A stretch of DNA of 64,000 nt from Caenorhabditis remanei (taxonomy: Eukaryota > Nematoda > Chromadorea > Rhabditida > Rhabditidae): contig NC_071328.1 in assembly GCF_010183535.1 (NCBI RefSeq), positions 9,176,001 through 9,240,000 of the forward strand. The letters are read 5' to 3'. A program made the translations under genes and the position numbers. Of this stretch, positions 33,077 through 46,000 are shown piece after piece. The number at the start of each line of letters is the position of its first letter. Positions within the stretch are counted from its first letter, which is position 1. Under the pieces are notes generated by a model that saw only the letters and a program-made list of their open reading frames with translations, was not told the origin of the DNA and made no database searches.

Positions 33077-33931
33077 ATTTTTTGGGTTTTAAATTCTCAT
33101 TTTCGTTATGTGGTGCCTCACGGTCTTCGAAACTTCCAATTCGCAGAAAACCTGACCCAAGTCCAAAAGAGCGCAGTTGCAACACACCAAAAATTTCCAA
33201 AAAAAATTTCGCGAATTTTTGTACTGAAAACGCGGTTTTTTGAAGTTTTTTCAGAGTGTGGAATTTTTTCTCGAAAAACTCTATGAAAAAGTGATAGACC
33301 GGATCAGTATCTATCATTTAAACACAAAACCAGAAAAATATATAATGTCTCAGTGCTTCTGCTCCTCGCGACGCAGTTTTTCATAAAATTAGGTTTTTCT
33401 ACTGAACCAAAGAGTTTCTAGGATAATTTTCGCTCCTTAAATTGTGAATAGGTGTGTCTTTGTGCCAGCAAACTTTAAAAAATATGAAAAACGTGTATGG
33501 ATCATGAGATAAAGCCTATTTTGCTGAAAATCACAAAAAGAGGAGTAACAATTTCCGTTCATGACATAATTTCATGTTTTTAAGCTCAATGTGTAGCATT
33601 TTGGACGCTCTATCCATTTTTCATCGCACATTTATGAAACAATTTTTTTTTTCGAGAACGGCTGAAAATAAGGTTTTCAGTGCTAAAAATTTGCTTCCCG
33701 CCGAATGTTCAGATCAAAAACTTTGTTCACGCGTTTTGCGTCAGTATGAGTTTGTTTGCCTAGATTGGAGGTTTCGAAGACCGTGTGCCTTTTTATTTAT
33801 GTATTAGAAAATCGTAGTTTTGTTGCTCCCGTTTGCTTCGTTTCAATGTTTACAAGTTTATTTTTAAGTTTTCCTGTCATAAATCACCGATAAGTTTCGG
33901 GTGTTTCAACTTTTTAGAGATCATTTCAAGA
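33077..33931. other. Convergent intergenic region, nfs-1 / fucosyltransferase
   Basis: The region lies between the nfs-1 stop and the stop of the minus-strand fucosyltransferase. Mostly A/T homopolymer-rich; no gene supported. Confidence 0.4.
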
Positions 33932-35561
33932 TTATTCCAATGCAGTCCATGATTTCATGAAATATTCTGACTTGTTAGTCATCTTCTCCATCACGGAACC
34001 GGGAGCAGGCCAGTGTTTGTAATAGTAAATATCTGGAGTTGCATTCACATTCAAATAGGCACTCCACCAACCGAACGTTCCAGTGGAGATGATAACACTA
34101 TCACATGATGATAATATCGCCATATCAACTTCTCGTGGTCCCGTACAGAAGAAGTGAGCGGTTTCTGAAAAAATGGAATGAAATGAGAGATACAAATGGA
34201 TAACTGTATGCGTACCTTTTCCCAGTTTTAAATTCCTTCTTGCCCATGCAACGTCATCAGAACATATCACAAAGGCAACCTGAAATCTGATAGAATATTC
34301 TTTCTCCCCTCTGTGAACTCAACTAACATTCTCATAAACATTAGATATTTGCTCAATAGCTCGTTTGTAATACTCGATTGGTGTATCCACGTGTCCATGT
34401 TTTCGATTTCTTGAATTCATTGAAATATCCATTCCATGACGAATATGAACACCCACAATCATTGTTTTGGCGAATGCTGGAAAATGGAATTATTAATATG
34501 TATTACATGCGAACCAACCGTCTTCTTCGGGCATTTCGAATGCTTGATCATCGTTCGCCACGTTTGTTTCAATCATTCTCGCACTTCGAACTGTCAATGA
34601 AATTCCAACATTCTCCAGAAATTCATCAACCTGAAATAGAGTATTTCTCTTTCATTCTTATATAATACCCACCAATTTCCTGACGGGATCCACAAACGTG
34701 AACAATTTCTTCATTGTTTTCTCAGATTCTGGATGAAAATATCGGAAATTTTGAAAGTATCCATCAATTTTCTCAATTTTCCGATTGTTATTGAAGAGAA
34801 TTGCAGTTAGATTACGGTAAGAGCAGCAACTCTGAAAGACTGCTTAAGAACTGTTTCAAGATAAAATGAAGCAAACCGTCATCGTGATTCTAGTCGGTTC
34901 AAGGTCGTTCGATAGTCTTTTTGCCACTTTTGCATCAACAAATTGTATGGAATTATTAAAATTCTTCTGAAAATCGAACGCTCTTCGAAGAGAAGTTGAC
35001 ATTGGAATCAGAAGAATTGCTCTAGACTCTTGAGAAATTGAATAAAGACCAGCCAATTGGAACATTAGATTTCCAAGACCTGAGGAATTTGATAATGATC
35101 CAGAGAGAAGAGAAATTAAATTACCATGACTGTATCCCAGATCCGAAAATATGTATTTCTTCTCAGACTTCTCCAGAATCTCTACATCATCTATCACATT
35201 TTCCACAGAAGTCACATGCCATGGACAGTTTTCAAGAGATGCTTCGTTCCCTGGAAAACATCATTTCAATTAATGGATTCTGGAAAAAGAAAATGGAAAG
35301 ACGAACCAGATTGATGAAAAACACTCTTTTTCATATAAGTTGCTGGCCGGTCTGCCGGTTGCAAATGATTTTTTGAAAGATTGAATAGAAATAGAATATA
35401 GGTAGATACGACGATAAATATGATATGAGATGATGAGCGGGTTACTGTAAAAACTATACTTTTGAAAAGCAAAAATGGATTGTCAAGAAACCCAAACAGA
35501 GTTAAATTAGAATTCGTTTTGCAGATTTTCGTTTAGTTTACTCACCTGAAAACCTCGCCAT
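33932..35561 (-). CDS. Alpha-1,2-fucosyltransferase-like GT11 enzyme, 399 aa, nine exons
   Basis: Minus exons 35561-35546, 35444-35307, 35250-35125, 35079-34877, 34831-34673, 34630-34519, 34476-34328, 34279-34216 and 34164-33932 join cleanly in phase to 399 residues. A short cytosolic N-terminus and a signal anchor (about 13-28, IIFIVVSTYILFLF) give type II Golgi topology. GT11 motifs appear in order: GLGNLMFQLAGLYS (about 94), IVGVHIRHGMD (about 258-268, GDP-fucose-binding HxRxG), and SCDSVIISTGTFGWWSAYL near the end. Nematodes carry an expanded set of these genes, used on surface glycans, some contacted by lectins and pathogens. Intron 3 is only 45 nt and in frame. Confidence 0.88.
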
Positions 35562-36292
35562 CTTTTTTTTCAGTATCCAAAATAAAGGGGGTTTCTATGA
35601 GAATATGTTACTGATCACTAATTAGAATGACTTATTTCTGTAAAGACGCAGAAAGACGAAGAAAGAATAAGTGAGAGTTGTTTCTGGGTCATTTCTCTCT
35701 CTTTCACTTTTTAGAAGAGAAGAATGACGGATCAGAAGAAATAGGTGATTGGAGTGAGTATAGGAAAGAGACAGATCAATATATAGAATTTGAAGTTATT
35801 CTCTTCTATCAGAAACCATTATTGGAATTTCAGTGTGAATTAATGGAAGACACAGGGAACATTTCTGAAAGGTTTTTATTCCAATTTGGAAAATTTATGA
35901 GACAGATTATATTTTCAGAGTGTCAGAATTCTCAGACAGTCGAATTGAATCCTTTTTGTGAAAAAGTCAATAACCAAAATAGTTTCCCATGTGAGAATAG
36001 CACAATTTCAGTTATGGAGACACGGGTTAAACTTCGCAGAAAAATTTTGTTTAAAAAATCTATGATGAATCAATAATCTGTTTTTTATCTATCATGAGAA
36101 ATATATTTTTCTTGTCGGCACCTTTAAAGTAGGAACATCATCTTCACATCCTACCTTATCTAAGGACTGAGTACGCAGCAAAGCTTTGAGTCAAATGACC
36201 TGCGTTCTGAGAATATGGGACCATAAACGGTCTCATACATATCTCATTTTGAGTAATATCTAATCTACCTCTTCTACATTTCTCTAAAAATA
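35562..36292. other. Divergent region, fucosyltransferase / exonuclease
   Basis: Start codons of the two genes diverge here. A plus-strand open stretch (about 35702-36076) was considered but lacks an ATG at a sensible place and any recognisable motif, so it is not called a gene. Confidence 0.4.
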
Positions 36293-37332
36293 ATGATTCC
36301 ATTTAACTATTCAATGTCTTCTTACACTGAACTCGAGGCTACCAGAATTCAAGCAGGAATTATTGCACAAAATGGTGAGTTGTTTTATTTAAATTTCTAA
36401 ATTTTCTTTAATTACTTCAGTTGTTCATTATATTCCATTCGTCTGTTCTTTCACTTCATCATTCAACAACTATACGTTTTCTCCACCATCAAACGGAGTT
36501 CATTGGAAGATTCCTTCTAACTCAGAATCAACTATTTGAATACGGATACCCTGTACCAATGGGCGATCAAGTCTACATTCAGCCAAGTGTTTACGAGAAG
36601 AACACGAAGATGTTCTATGCAGAAAACGACTTGATCCGAGTGTGCATACGATGCCGATCTAGTTTTCAAGTAGAAAACGATGGATTACAGAGAATCTCGA
36701 ACTCAAAATATGTTTGCAAAGATTCAAATGGAATGATGTACAGATTTCATATTCACAATCAACATCCAATGGAAAATTTGAAGAAATTCAAGAGAGCTCC
36801 AAAAGTGACAGGATCCAACTGGAATATGTCTGGAAAAATGTACGCATTGGATGTCGAGTCCGTCTACACAAGTCATGGCCAAGCGGTGGGTCGGGTTACT
36901 GTAGTTGACTGTTTTGGAGCTACTGTAATCGACGCCATCGTGAAACCGAAAGATGCAGTGCATGACTGTGTCACTAAATACTCTGGACTCACCCTGGAAC
37001 ATTTCAAATATGCGACAGAAACCATCGAATCGATTCGCGAGAAGATCTTCGATTATATCAATGAACAGTCCATTCTCGTGGGACATGCATTGAATGGAGA
37101 TCTGAAAGCGTTGGGAATCATTCACGACAATGTAATCGACACATCTATTTTGTATTCTGTCAACGGAAGACGTCCATCTCTACGTCAGTTGACTTCCACT
37201 CATCTGAAATATGAAATTCAGAATGGATCAGGTGGGCACTGTTCGAAGGAAGACGCCGTGGCTTCTCTTCAATTGGTATACTTCGGAGCCATGAATCCTA
37301 CTTCTTTGTCTCCATTCTACCAAGAATTTTAA
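36293..37332 (+). CDS. REX-type DEDDh 3'-5' exonuclease, about 302 aa
   Basis: The final exon carries a complete exonuclease domain. Exo I is YALDVESVY (Asp and Glu), Exo II is LVGHALNGDLKAL (Asp), and Exo III is GHCSKEDAVA (His and Asp), so all four acidic residues and the His are present. VKPKDAVHDCVTKYSGLT is typical of the REXO1/Rex3/PQE-1 group, which trims or degrades RNA 3' ends. A CIRCRSSF zinc-binding-like pair and a GYPVPMG segment precede the domain, as in REXO1-like proteins. The 5' end is uncertain: ATG 36293 with exons 36293-36374, 36421-36440 and 36526-37332 keeps frame, but the second intron rests on a GTCTGT donor. Starting at ATG 36559 is the alternative. Confidence 0.82.
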
Positions 37333-37464
37333 TCTACTTTCTTGTTCATTGCCCTTTTTCTTGTGTTTCCGGTTGCCTTGAATATGGTTTTGTATTACTG
37401 TAATTAATAAATGGTTTCTTGAAAGCGATGTTCGCAGCACCTTACGCATTGGAAGAGAGATATA

Positions 37465-37900
37465 CAGTACCGCTCAAAAGTATATTAAGTTTTGCCTTTT
37501 TCAGTTGAAAACGCCCAACTTTGAGACTGTGTCATGGTAATACTGATTGTACCATCAAGTAGATTGTTAATGGATCGTACAGATCAAAAGTAGATCTTCA
37601 TTTTTGTAGTTGGCAACTTTTTTGTACGGACACTCCCCAAAGAGTTACGTATCGACAAAGTAATTTCTCCCTCAAATCGACCCATTTCAGGGCAAAATAG
37701 TTCGATTTTTGAGCTGTCGTCTAAAAATAACCATAACTCTCTAGAGAGTTTTCGTACAAAAAAGTTGTCAACAACAAAAATGGAACTCTACTTTTAAAAA
37801 ATCTATTCGATGGTTCAACCAGTATTACCATAAAACAGTCTCAAAGTTGGACCTTTTCAACTGAAAAAACCAAAACTTAATATACTTTTGAGCGGTACTG
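37465..37900. mobile_element. Tc1-like MITE, 436 bp, TA duplication
   Basis: Inverted ends CAGTACCGCTCAAAAGTATA / TATACTTTTGAGCGGTACTG are flanked by TA on both sides. The start CAGTxC...CAAAA and the TTTTG end of the repeat resemble the Tc1 terminus. Arms of about 150-200 bp form a near-palindrome; no transposase frame. It lies 130 bp past the exonuclease stop. Confidence 0.85.
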
Positions 37901-40900
37901 TAATTATGTGAAGTTCGAAGGTTGGATATTGACCAGTGAATGATATTCTTGTGAATATAAAAATGAAGACGAGTTTTCACAAAAATTTGCTGCAAAAACA
38001 TGGAAAGACAGTGGAATTTTGAAAGTTAAAGTTCATAGAATAAATAAATGTTTGATAGAACTTGAAAACAGGTTTGTCAGGAACTGAAAACTGTTTCAGA
38101 TTAATTCACTGTGATAAATGCTATCAAAGATCTTATAGACGTCTGCATTTTGCTTACGAACATTATTTATTCGAAAAAATCAAAACACCATTTTTCATTT
38201 TTAGATCTCACGAAAATGAAAGAATTAGCAACGTATTCCCTAGATATTCATATTGTAGACAATAACAAATGTGTTGTTGTGAATGTCTTGTTTTACGCAT
38301 TTTCGGGTTACTGTAAATTGAATTATTTCTATGTTTATTTTTTTTGCATGAGCCTTTTCCAAACAAGGTTTCCGCACGTTGTGTAGTGTGAATGTGAGTG
38401 TCACTAAATTTATTTCAAAACTACTGTACTGAAAAATTATCGGAAATATATCATCAGTCTTCAAATCATCGGTTTTAGACTATTTGAATCCCTCCAATTC
38501 CTGATTTATTCTACTGATTGAAGAACCAAAAAATAAATAAATATTGTTTTTCTCTCCTGCTCCCACTTCAATTGAAATCGAATCTCATGGTCTCCATCCC
38601 CCATATGTTTGCTTCTTCTTCTCCTTCCGACGGAAACAGTAAAGTTAAACTTTCGGAAGAGACAAGAAAAAACAAAGTGTCTGTGCCCACTTTCACTTCG
38701 TGCCAAGACCCAGATGTCTCTTCTATTAATCTTTATTTCAGGGTCAAAAAAACAAAAATAGTATCTGAGGTGTCTGTTTCGTTTGGAAGAAGAAGAATAA
38801 AATGTCTCAACTGGAAAACAATTGATGAGTAAACAAAACGAACTGAACTGTTTATTTGTTTTGTCCTATTCTCTTCTCAAATTCAGAATGGCTTCTGATG
38901 AGAATATTGGTCCGTCTGGATTCCTTGTTTTCCCTTCATTCTGACTATAATCCTCTGCACGAGGCTGGGATGCGTTCCTGCGAAATCCGAGTTCCGAAAG
39001 AGACGATAAACATCGAAAAACATTTTTTTCATGTGTCCGACCTTCCGAAGAAGTTCAGATCTACAGTATCCCTCCGCAGAGATTCCTCGAATCGTTGTCC
39101 TAATTCTAACTTTTTACTCACTTGTTTACTCCAAAATCTGCCGACCTTGTTCTAATTTTTTCGTACTTTATGGCATAATTTCAATCCAAAAAACCTGATT
39201 TTTGGCTGCCGTATATCGTAGTTTTAATGATAAACTTCTCACATTGATACTATCCATTTTCTTAGTTGAAGGCCAATCTTCTTTCCGATTCTCGAGATTT
39301 CAAAACCTCTTCGTTTCCCGTGTTCTCTCATGAAATTTCTACAAAAAAGTGCATGATTTCGGCCGATTGGGTCGCCATTAGAGAGAAGAAAAAAGGGAAA
39401 AATGGAGGAAGAGGAGGAGAGAAATGTTCCGATTTCTTCTGTGAAGATTCTATAAAAGAACGAAAATCGAAAAAGATAGAATTGTGTCGTATTGCAAATT
39501 CTTTTATTTACAAGGTAGATTCTACTTTTGGAAATTTTTTGGTATCAGTTGGGTACACGGGTACTGTAAGTTTCTGAAGAAATTGTTTTTGATTTATGAT
39601 CTCGTGGTTCTGAATTTGTGTTTTTTTACTGAAAAAACGGTTAGGAAGAATAAGAATGAAATGAAAAGTTCGGAAGTTCAACCCATTATATTTGTGAATG
39701 AAGTTTTCAGTATTTTAGAACCCACATTTCCAGTATCTGACTTGATCTTTTGGTGATGCCAAAATGAGTAGGTGGATCAGCTAAGGCGAACATTCTGTTC
39801 AACGTATCACTCAAAATCTTCCATATAATCACTCTGAACCTTCACTTTAACTGTTTCTCTAAACATCAAATCAGATTGACTAATCAGTTGAGGAGCACTA
39901 TAATCAGAAGTGCGTAGTATTAACTTTAATCTATTCCCAGTCGAAATGTCATGAGATCATTCACTTGTGAAACTCATAGATTGTGCTCTAATCCTTTTCT
40001 TTTCTCGTGACACAGATTTAAAGCGCTAATTCAATTTCTTTCTTCTCAATCAGAGCTCAGAAGACATTTTGTGAACTTTAGATTTATTCGAATGGGAACC
40101 TTATGGTTGGTTCTCTTGTTCTTGTTCTTGTGCTTGGCCAATTCTCGTTTCAGAAGATAATTCCCAGCATAAGGTAGTTAGAACATCGATTCTTCGTACA
40201 TAAGAAATGTTCTGTTCTCGGTTAAGATCACTGCATGATATGAGTTTTTCAGAAACAGTTTATATTCTCGAAATCCTTAAGTTTCAAATAGTTAAATTGA
40301 AATTAGTTCATGTTCCTTCTGACTTCGGTCCCCTAGTTATTCTGATTGTGATTGGAGAATCGCCTGCTGATAGTTTTGAACTGTTGAGCTTTCGCCCTTT
40401 TCCTTGTTGTCCTTGTCGCTCCGAGCTAGTTGAAAAGATAAGTAGTGATAGCGAACAGAACTTCAAAGAGTGGTGACATTGAAAGATATTAAATTGCTAT
40501 TGGTTTCGTAATGATATGTCAGGTAATAGGACTCAACAACAAAAGTTACGACTCAAACTATTCAAATCAATGGATCACAAAAGGTCGCTTTCAAATTATC
40601 TGAGAAAATTGGTTTGAATTTATTTCTTAAAAACGGAACCGTTTTGTGTGAATTAGTTCTCACTGAACAACTTTTTTCTCATTTAACCGTATAGAATTAA
40701 CCCCAGTCATAATTTTCCGTGCGTGTCAAAATGTTATTTGTAGAACTCTGCTACGGAAGGGTTACTGTAGTAAAATTAATTTTATTGGGAATCAAACCGC
40801 CCCCTTTTTGAGATTAAATCGGGACAATTACATTGACTTTTCCATTGACTTTTCCAGAATTGGACAGTAACTGAACAATGTTTAATTTGCAATGTATCTA

Positions 40901-43083
40901 CAGTACTAGTACAACTAGGAACACAGTTAACACCGAAACACTGGAGATATTGTGTATCCGACCTTGTGATTCATAACTTTCTGTACATTCGAAACAATCA
41001 AAGCTCAAATACATTGTTTATATCGTTTGAGAATAGATAAACAGTCAAAATGGAACAGAAAAAAAATCAGTTCTAAAAATATACAATTGTTGATTTACCG
41101 TTTTTCATGTGTCATACAGAATTCAAAATTCAATGTTGTCACATTTCATGTCACCCTGTCTACCGTACTGAAATTTTCTATTTCGAGTAACTCTTGGTAT
41201 CAAATGTGCTCCGTCGAGAGCCTTGTCTTATTTCTTTTCTACAGAAAACTCATACTTCCGTGAGTATGAGTTTCCTATGAATCCACAATTCTAGATTCAT
41301 ATCGAATTCTCATCCACCAAAAATCTCTTTCCTCCAATTAACTTTGCAAAACCAGAATCGTTTGCATTCCGTTATTCGTCGATTTAAAATTCAAAAAACT
41401 GCCCGTCTCATGACTCAGTTCATCTATTTTTCTTGCAGTCTAGACCCATCGACCCCTCTATCTCTCTTCACAAAAAAACACATGATTCCCACTTTTCTTT
41501 TCCCATTCGCCCTTTTCAAGTCAAACTACATCTTTCTCTTTTCCATCAATGAATTCACATGTTTCTATCACTTTAACTGTCTATTTCAGTTTAATTCAAT
41601 TCGTTTTTTCCTGTAATCTAGTAGACCACACACCTCTCTGATACCTTATCATTTCGTTTCGTTCCCGTGAAACACAATTTTGAAACACCACTACCAGAAG
41701 ACAACACAGCAAAAAAAGAGTTTGCCACGAAAATTTCGGAGATCACGACGGGAACATTGGCGCCCGCCAGAATGTGGTCGACTATTCTAAGCGATCACTC
41801 TTTGGAGAAGGGGAAAAAAAAGAAGGAGATGGGGCAATGGAGCGGAGAGAGAGAGATGCAAGAGGCACGTGTGCACGTGCATGACGATGGGATGGAGGAG
41901 CAGCTCCGCCTCTTTTTGTTGACTTGTTTCTCTGTCTAGTGTACTTTAGATCTCTTCTCTAAGGGGCCACCACCACCAACCAGCTGATGATGGTTGTGAT
42001 TCCTGAAAAAATAAATCAGAGGAACTTTTTGGTCTGCAAAATATATTAGTTGTTTTTTAAGGTTTGTAGACTATGAAAGTTCTCTGTTTTCCTTGTTTTC
42101 TTTTTCTGCATTCATGTGTTTTGAGGTTAATGTTTACAATTAAAGTGCACTTTGCTGAATTTTCCATAAATTTTTGCACCTAAATGTACTCTGGAAACGA
42201 CTTTTATAACAGACGTGCACTTCTAGTTTTTGGAATTCTCATACTGTTTCCAACAGACTCGATTTATATTAAGTTTCTTTAACTGAAATGTTCGCCACGT
42301 CTTAAACTTAAAATAGTTTTTATTTGAGTTTCACCTTTAACTACTAAGACAAATGAACTTGGGTTTTGAAATTTAAAAAAAACCTTCCGCTTCCGCAAAC
42401 ATTTCGTTATCATTTCAGCACGTTTCGAAATGGTGTCTCATTCTGTTCCGTCTAACTTGTTAACTTTAAAAGCATTCTTATCCGTTTATGATTTAATCCC
42501 AAAACTTCTATAGAGTAGACTTGCAACGTCTTCTAGCAGATCTTCTTCTTCTTCTTTTTTTTTTTTTACTTTTTTTCTGTCTCAAAGTTCATAAAACAGT
42601 TTTGCACTTTCTGTCAACAACTCTCGCGAGGGGTCGCCCCGAAAAGTTGATCTCTGAAACCTTTGTCGCCGGGCGCCGCCACTGCCGACCAACGAGAAAA
42701 AAGCATTCTCCTGTCCTTTTTCTTTTTTCTTTTCATATTCCTTGCGATGGAAGGACATATCGGTTTACTTTACCATCATTTGACCGGAACATGTGATTGG
42801 GAAATGCTGGGAAAAGGAAGAAAGACAGAAAAAGCACAGTCAGATAAGAAACGAGTGCTGCAAAAGTCGTTCTGCATTCGGCATTCGAAATTTTCAATTG
42901 GTTTCCTCGTTTCAAAATAAGCTTCTTCTTTTCTATATTTCCGGCTTGTTATCAGTACTAGACAACTATTTTGTAAAATATGTTGCCATAAAAACGTTCC
43001 CCATCTTAAAATTGCTCACTTCAAAATCGAAACTTCACACGTTTTCTCTATTTATTCATCTTTCTGTCCCTGTTATTTCCAAC
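37901..43083. other. 5.2 kb non-coding region upstream of daf-16
   Basis: No supported gene. Many short open frames are chance products in AT-rich DNA. By position this is the distal promoter of daf-16 (b/f-type transcripts). It holds two copies of a GGGTTACTGTAR motif (about 38305 and 40759). Confidence 0.45.
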
Positions 43084-46000
43084 ATGAACAATAAGGTTTT
43101 TATTTAATTTTTCTTGATTTTGCATCAAAAAATAAGTAAGCTAAACGATACATAAGTTTTCCTTTTCAGCAACAATCTTCAAATCATTGCTGCAATTGTG
43201 AAAACTTTCTGAAAAAATTCGCTCAGGACATGCAAGACTGGAATTGTCGTGAGGTATGGTGTTCAGTACGCAAACACGATACACACTTTTCTCACTACCG
43301 TAGTAGGCCAGTAATATTTCGAAAGTTACCAATAATTTTCTCCCTATTTTTTGTCTGGCTAAAAATAGATGTTTTGAACCATTTTTTGTGGAAAATTACA
43401 AAGTTTGCACAGCTTGAACAAAAAGGTGTTTTCCCCTTCAATTTACGTCTTTCAGCTCGATTCACCGCTACCATCTCTCACCACACTGCAAAATCTCGAA
43501 CCAGCTAAAACGGACTCCGGGATGAGTATTTCCACAGATTTTGATGGTAAAATTTTTATATTTTGTTTTCTAGTTAAAACTGCTTTTCTAGTTAACTTTT
43601 TTCTGTTAGCGAATTATTTTAAAGACTGAAGTTTAGTTGATTTTTCTTTCAGATGATTTCTGGGATCTCGATCTCTACCAGAAAGGTCGCTCGGCCTCAT
43701 TCGGAGGTGTTACTCAGTATTCCCAACAGTTTATGCACCAAAAAGTTTCTATCCGCCCGTTTTTCAACACATCCCTCGAGACTGTAGACAGTGGAAGAAA
43801 CAGGTACGCGAAAGTTTTTTTTTTCTGGTGGTTTTCATATGTTTAGAAACAACCCTTCAAGTTAAAAAATTTGATGACTTTTGGTAGTCTCCTCGCACTT
43901 TTTATCAACTTTTATCAGTTTGCGAGACTATATAAGCTGCACTGGTATAAACAATGCCCTGCTTGTTTTTATTGAAACATGGAATCTTGTGAATCCAGAG
44001 ATCTTTTTCATTCAAAATTTGGTAGATGGACAATTACTAAGAGACCTAAAAGGGTCTCAGCTGACCTTTTACTGTGATTCTTCATTTCCCGCGTCATCTT
44101 TATCTGTCACATTCAATGTGGTCTTTGATCATTGAAATTTTTCTTTTTACTCTCTTCGCCGCTCCTCTTCTTTATTTCCGATAGATTGGCACATCAAAAG
44201 TGATTTTTTCTCTCCCGTCGTTTTCGATTGATCTTGATGTTGACCTCGAGACAAATGGGGGAAACCACAAGAATAAGTCTACCAAGTTGATGTCATTTAT
44301 ACTATTTCATTTATCTTAACACTTTTGTCTCTTTTTTATGATCATTCAAATTTGAAAATTGAAACTTTTGAATTGAAACAACCCTATTGTCAGCTGTTGA
44401 AAGGGTCTTTCCCCTTCATGTGAAATTCACGTGAAGAGACGAAAAAGAAAAGAAGAGCAAACAATTTGAAACGAAAAAAGGGGTTTCCCCGATCTTTTGA
44501 CTCTCTCCTCCCCTCTTTCTCTTTTTCTTCTTCATTTTGTGCAAACGACATAAACGAAAAAAACGACCGACAAGTGACAGAGATCTGAAAGTGATTCGAT
44601 GAACAATCCCAACTAAGTGAATTGCAAAATGGGAAATTTTGTGGTGTTTGAATTGTCGCATGACTTTGAAATTGCAGAGGGAATTAGGCATCTACAGTAT
44701 TCTAAATGTTCTATTAGTCACTTTCCCTTTAGAGTATACAGTGACGTTCAGAGGTCGAAAACTGTCTCCATTTCCCTTCGTTTGCTCTCTGTTCTTTTTT
44801 TCTACCAGACAGACAATTCTCTTTTTCTCTCATCTTCTCAGCTTGTGCCTCTTCATTTCATTCCATCAGCTGTTTTTCGATACCGCGTCCTTACGGAGTA
44901 GAGACGGGGCGAAATGGCAAACATTTGAATAGAAAAAAGACGGAGAGAATGAAAGGAAATGGTATTTGAAGAGAAAATGCACTTTTTGCTCACATTTTCA
45001 GTGACTTTCAAGGGTCAAAGTTTGCTGAAATAGTGTCTACAACAATAAATCTAATGAATCTAAGACAACTTGAATGTCTCTTCGGAGAGATTCACAAGGT
45101 CTCAATGAGTGGTAGCCGAACGTATAATGTACCTAAACTTCAGTATCTTGAACTCAGTTTCAGAGACTTCTCACTTTGAAACTTCCTCTACGGACATATC
45201 ATTCTGCGTTTCATCTAGATTTCACTCCCTCTTTACTATAAGTCTGTCTACAGAGGGATAGATAGACTCGTCACAAAAAAGAGTAGTGTGTTCTACCCAA
45301 GGTCTGTCTATGTGATTTTTTCCTCCATCACCTCTCACAGGAGAACGGGTGAAAGTGAAAGTGTTTGTTTTGGCCTTTGGTTTTTTCCCTGTCTTCCTCT
45401 CAAATCGGTTGAAATTTTTTCGTTTTTTCAGTTGATTCTTTTTCGACCAAAAAGCGATTCCGAATTCTTCTTCTTCTGATCTTTAAAACGTTCTAGAAGC
45501 ACACTATTCTTGCTCTTTGTTCACCTTATGATTTGAGCTCCTCGGTTAAACTGTCAATATAGAATAACAGTCTTTGATCATTTCATCATCCTCCTGCCAG
45601 CCGTCTGCTATAATTTCTCTTCTTGCTGCTAAATTGATACGATAAGAGGCAGACGCATTGACACCAACTATTCTGTCGAAAATATGAAATAGATAGGGAT
45701 GACGTGGAATGTAGAATGAGATGTTTTTGTGTTTAGGTTTTAGATTTTCAAAAAACGGTTTCAAGGTTCATAGATGTTCATTGTTCAATTGTTTCGATCA
45801 TATGATGCCTTGATTACTGTAATTTTAGAGAATCAGAACTTACCGTAAGTAGTCCCACCTTTTTTTCCTTTTCTCTTTCACATCGGCGTTATCGCACGGT
45901 TTTGCACTTTTGTTATTGTTCTTCACGGACAACTTTCACTTTTCTTCACCAATTGTTATCTTTTGAAACGCGTTACCGCTCTTTTCTGGTCTGAAACTCT

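Noticed and set aside
35702..36076. Plus-strand open frame upstream of the exonuclease gene
   Set aside because: No suitable ATG in frame, no domain, and an internal GT...CAG stretch would shift it to an early stop. Kept as possible but unsupported.
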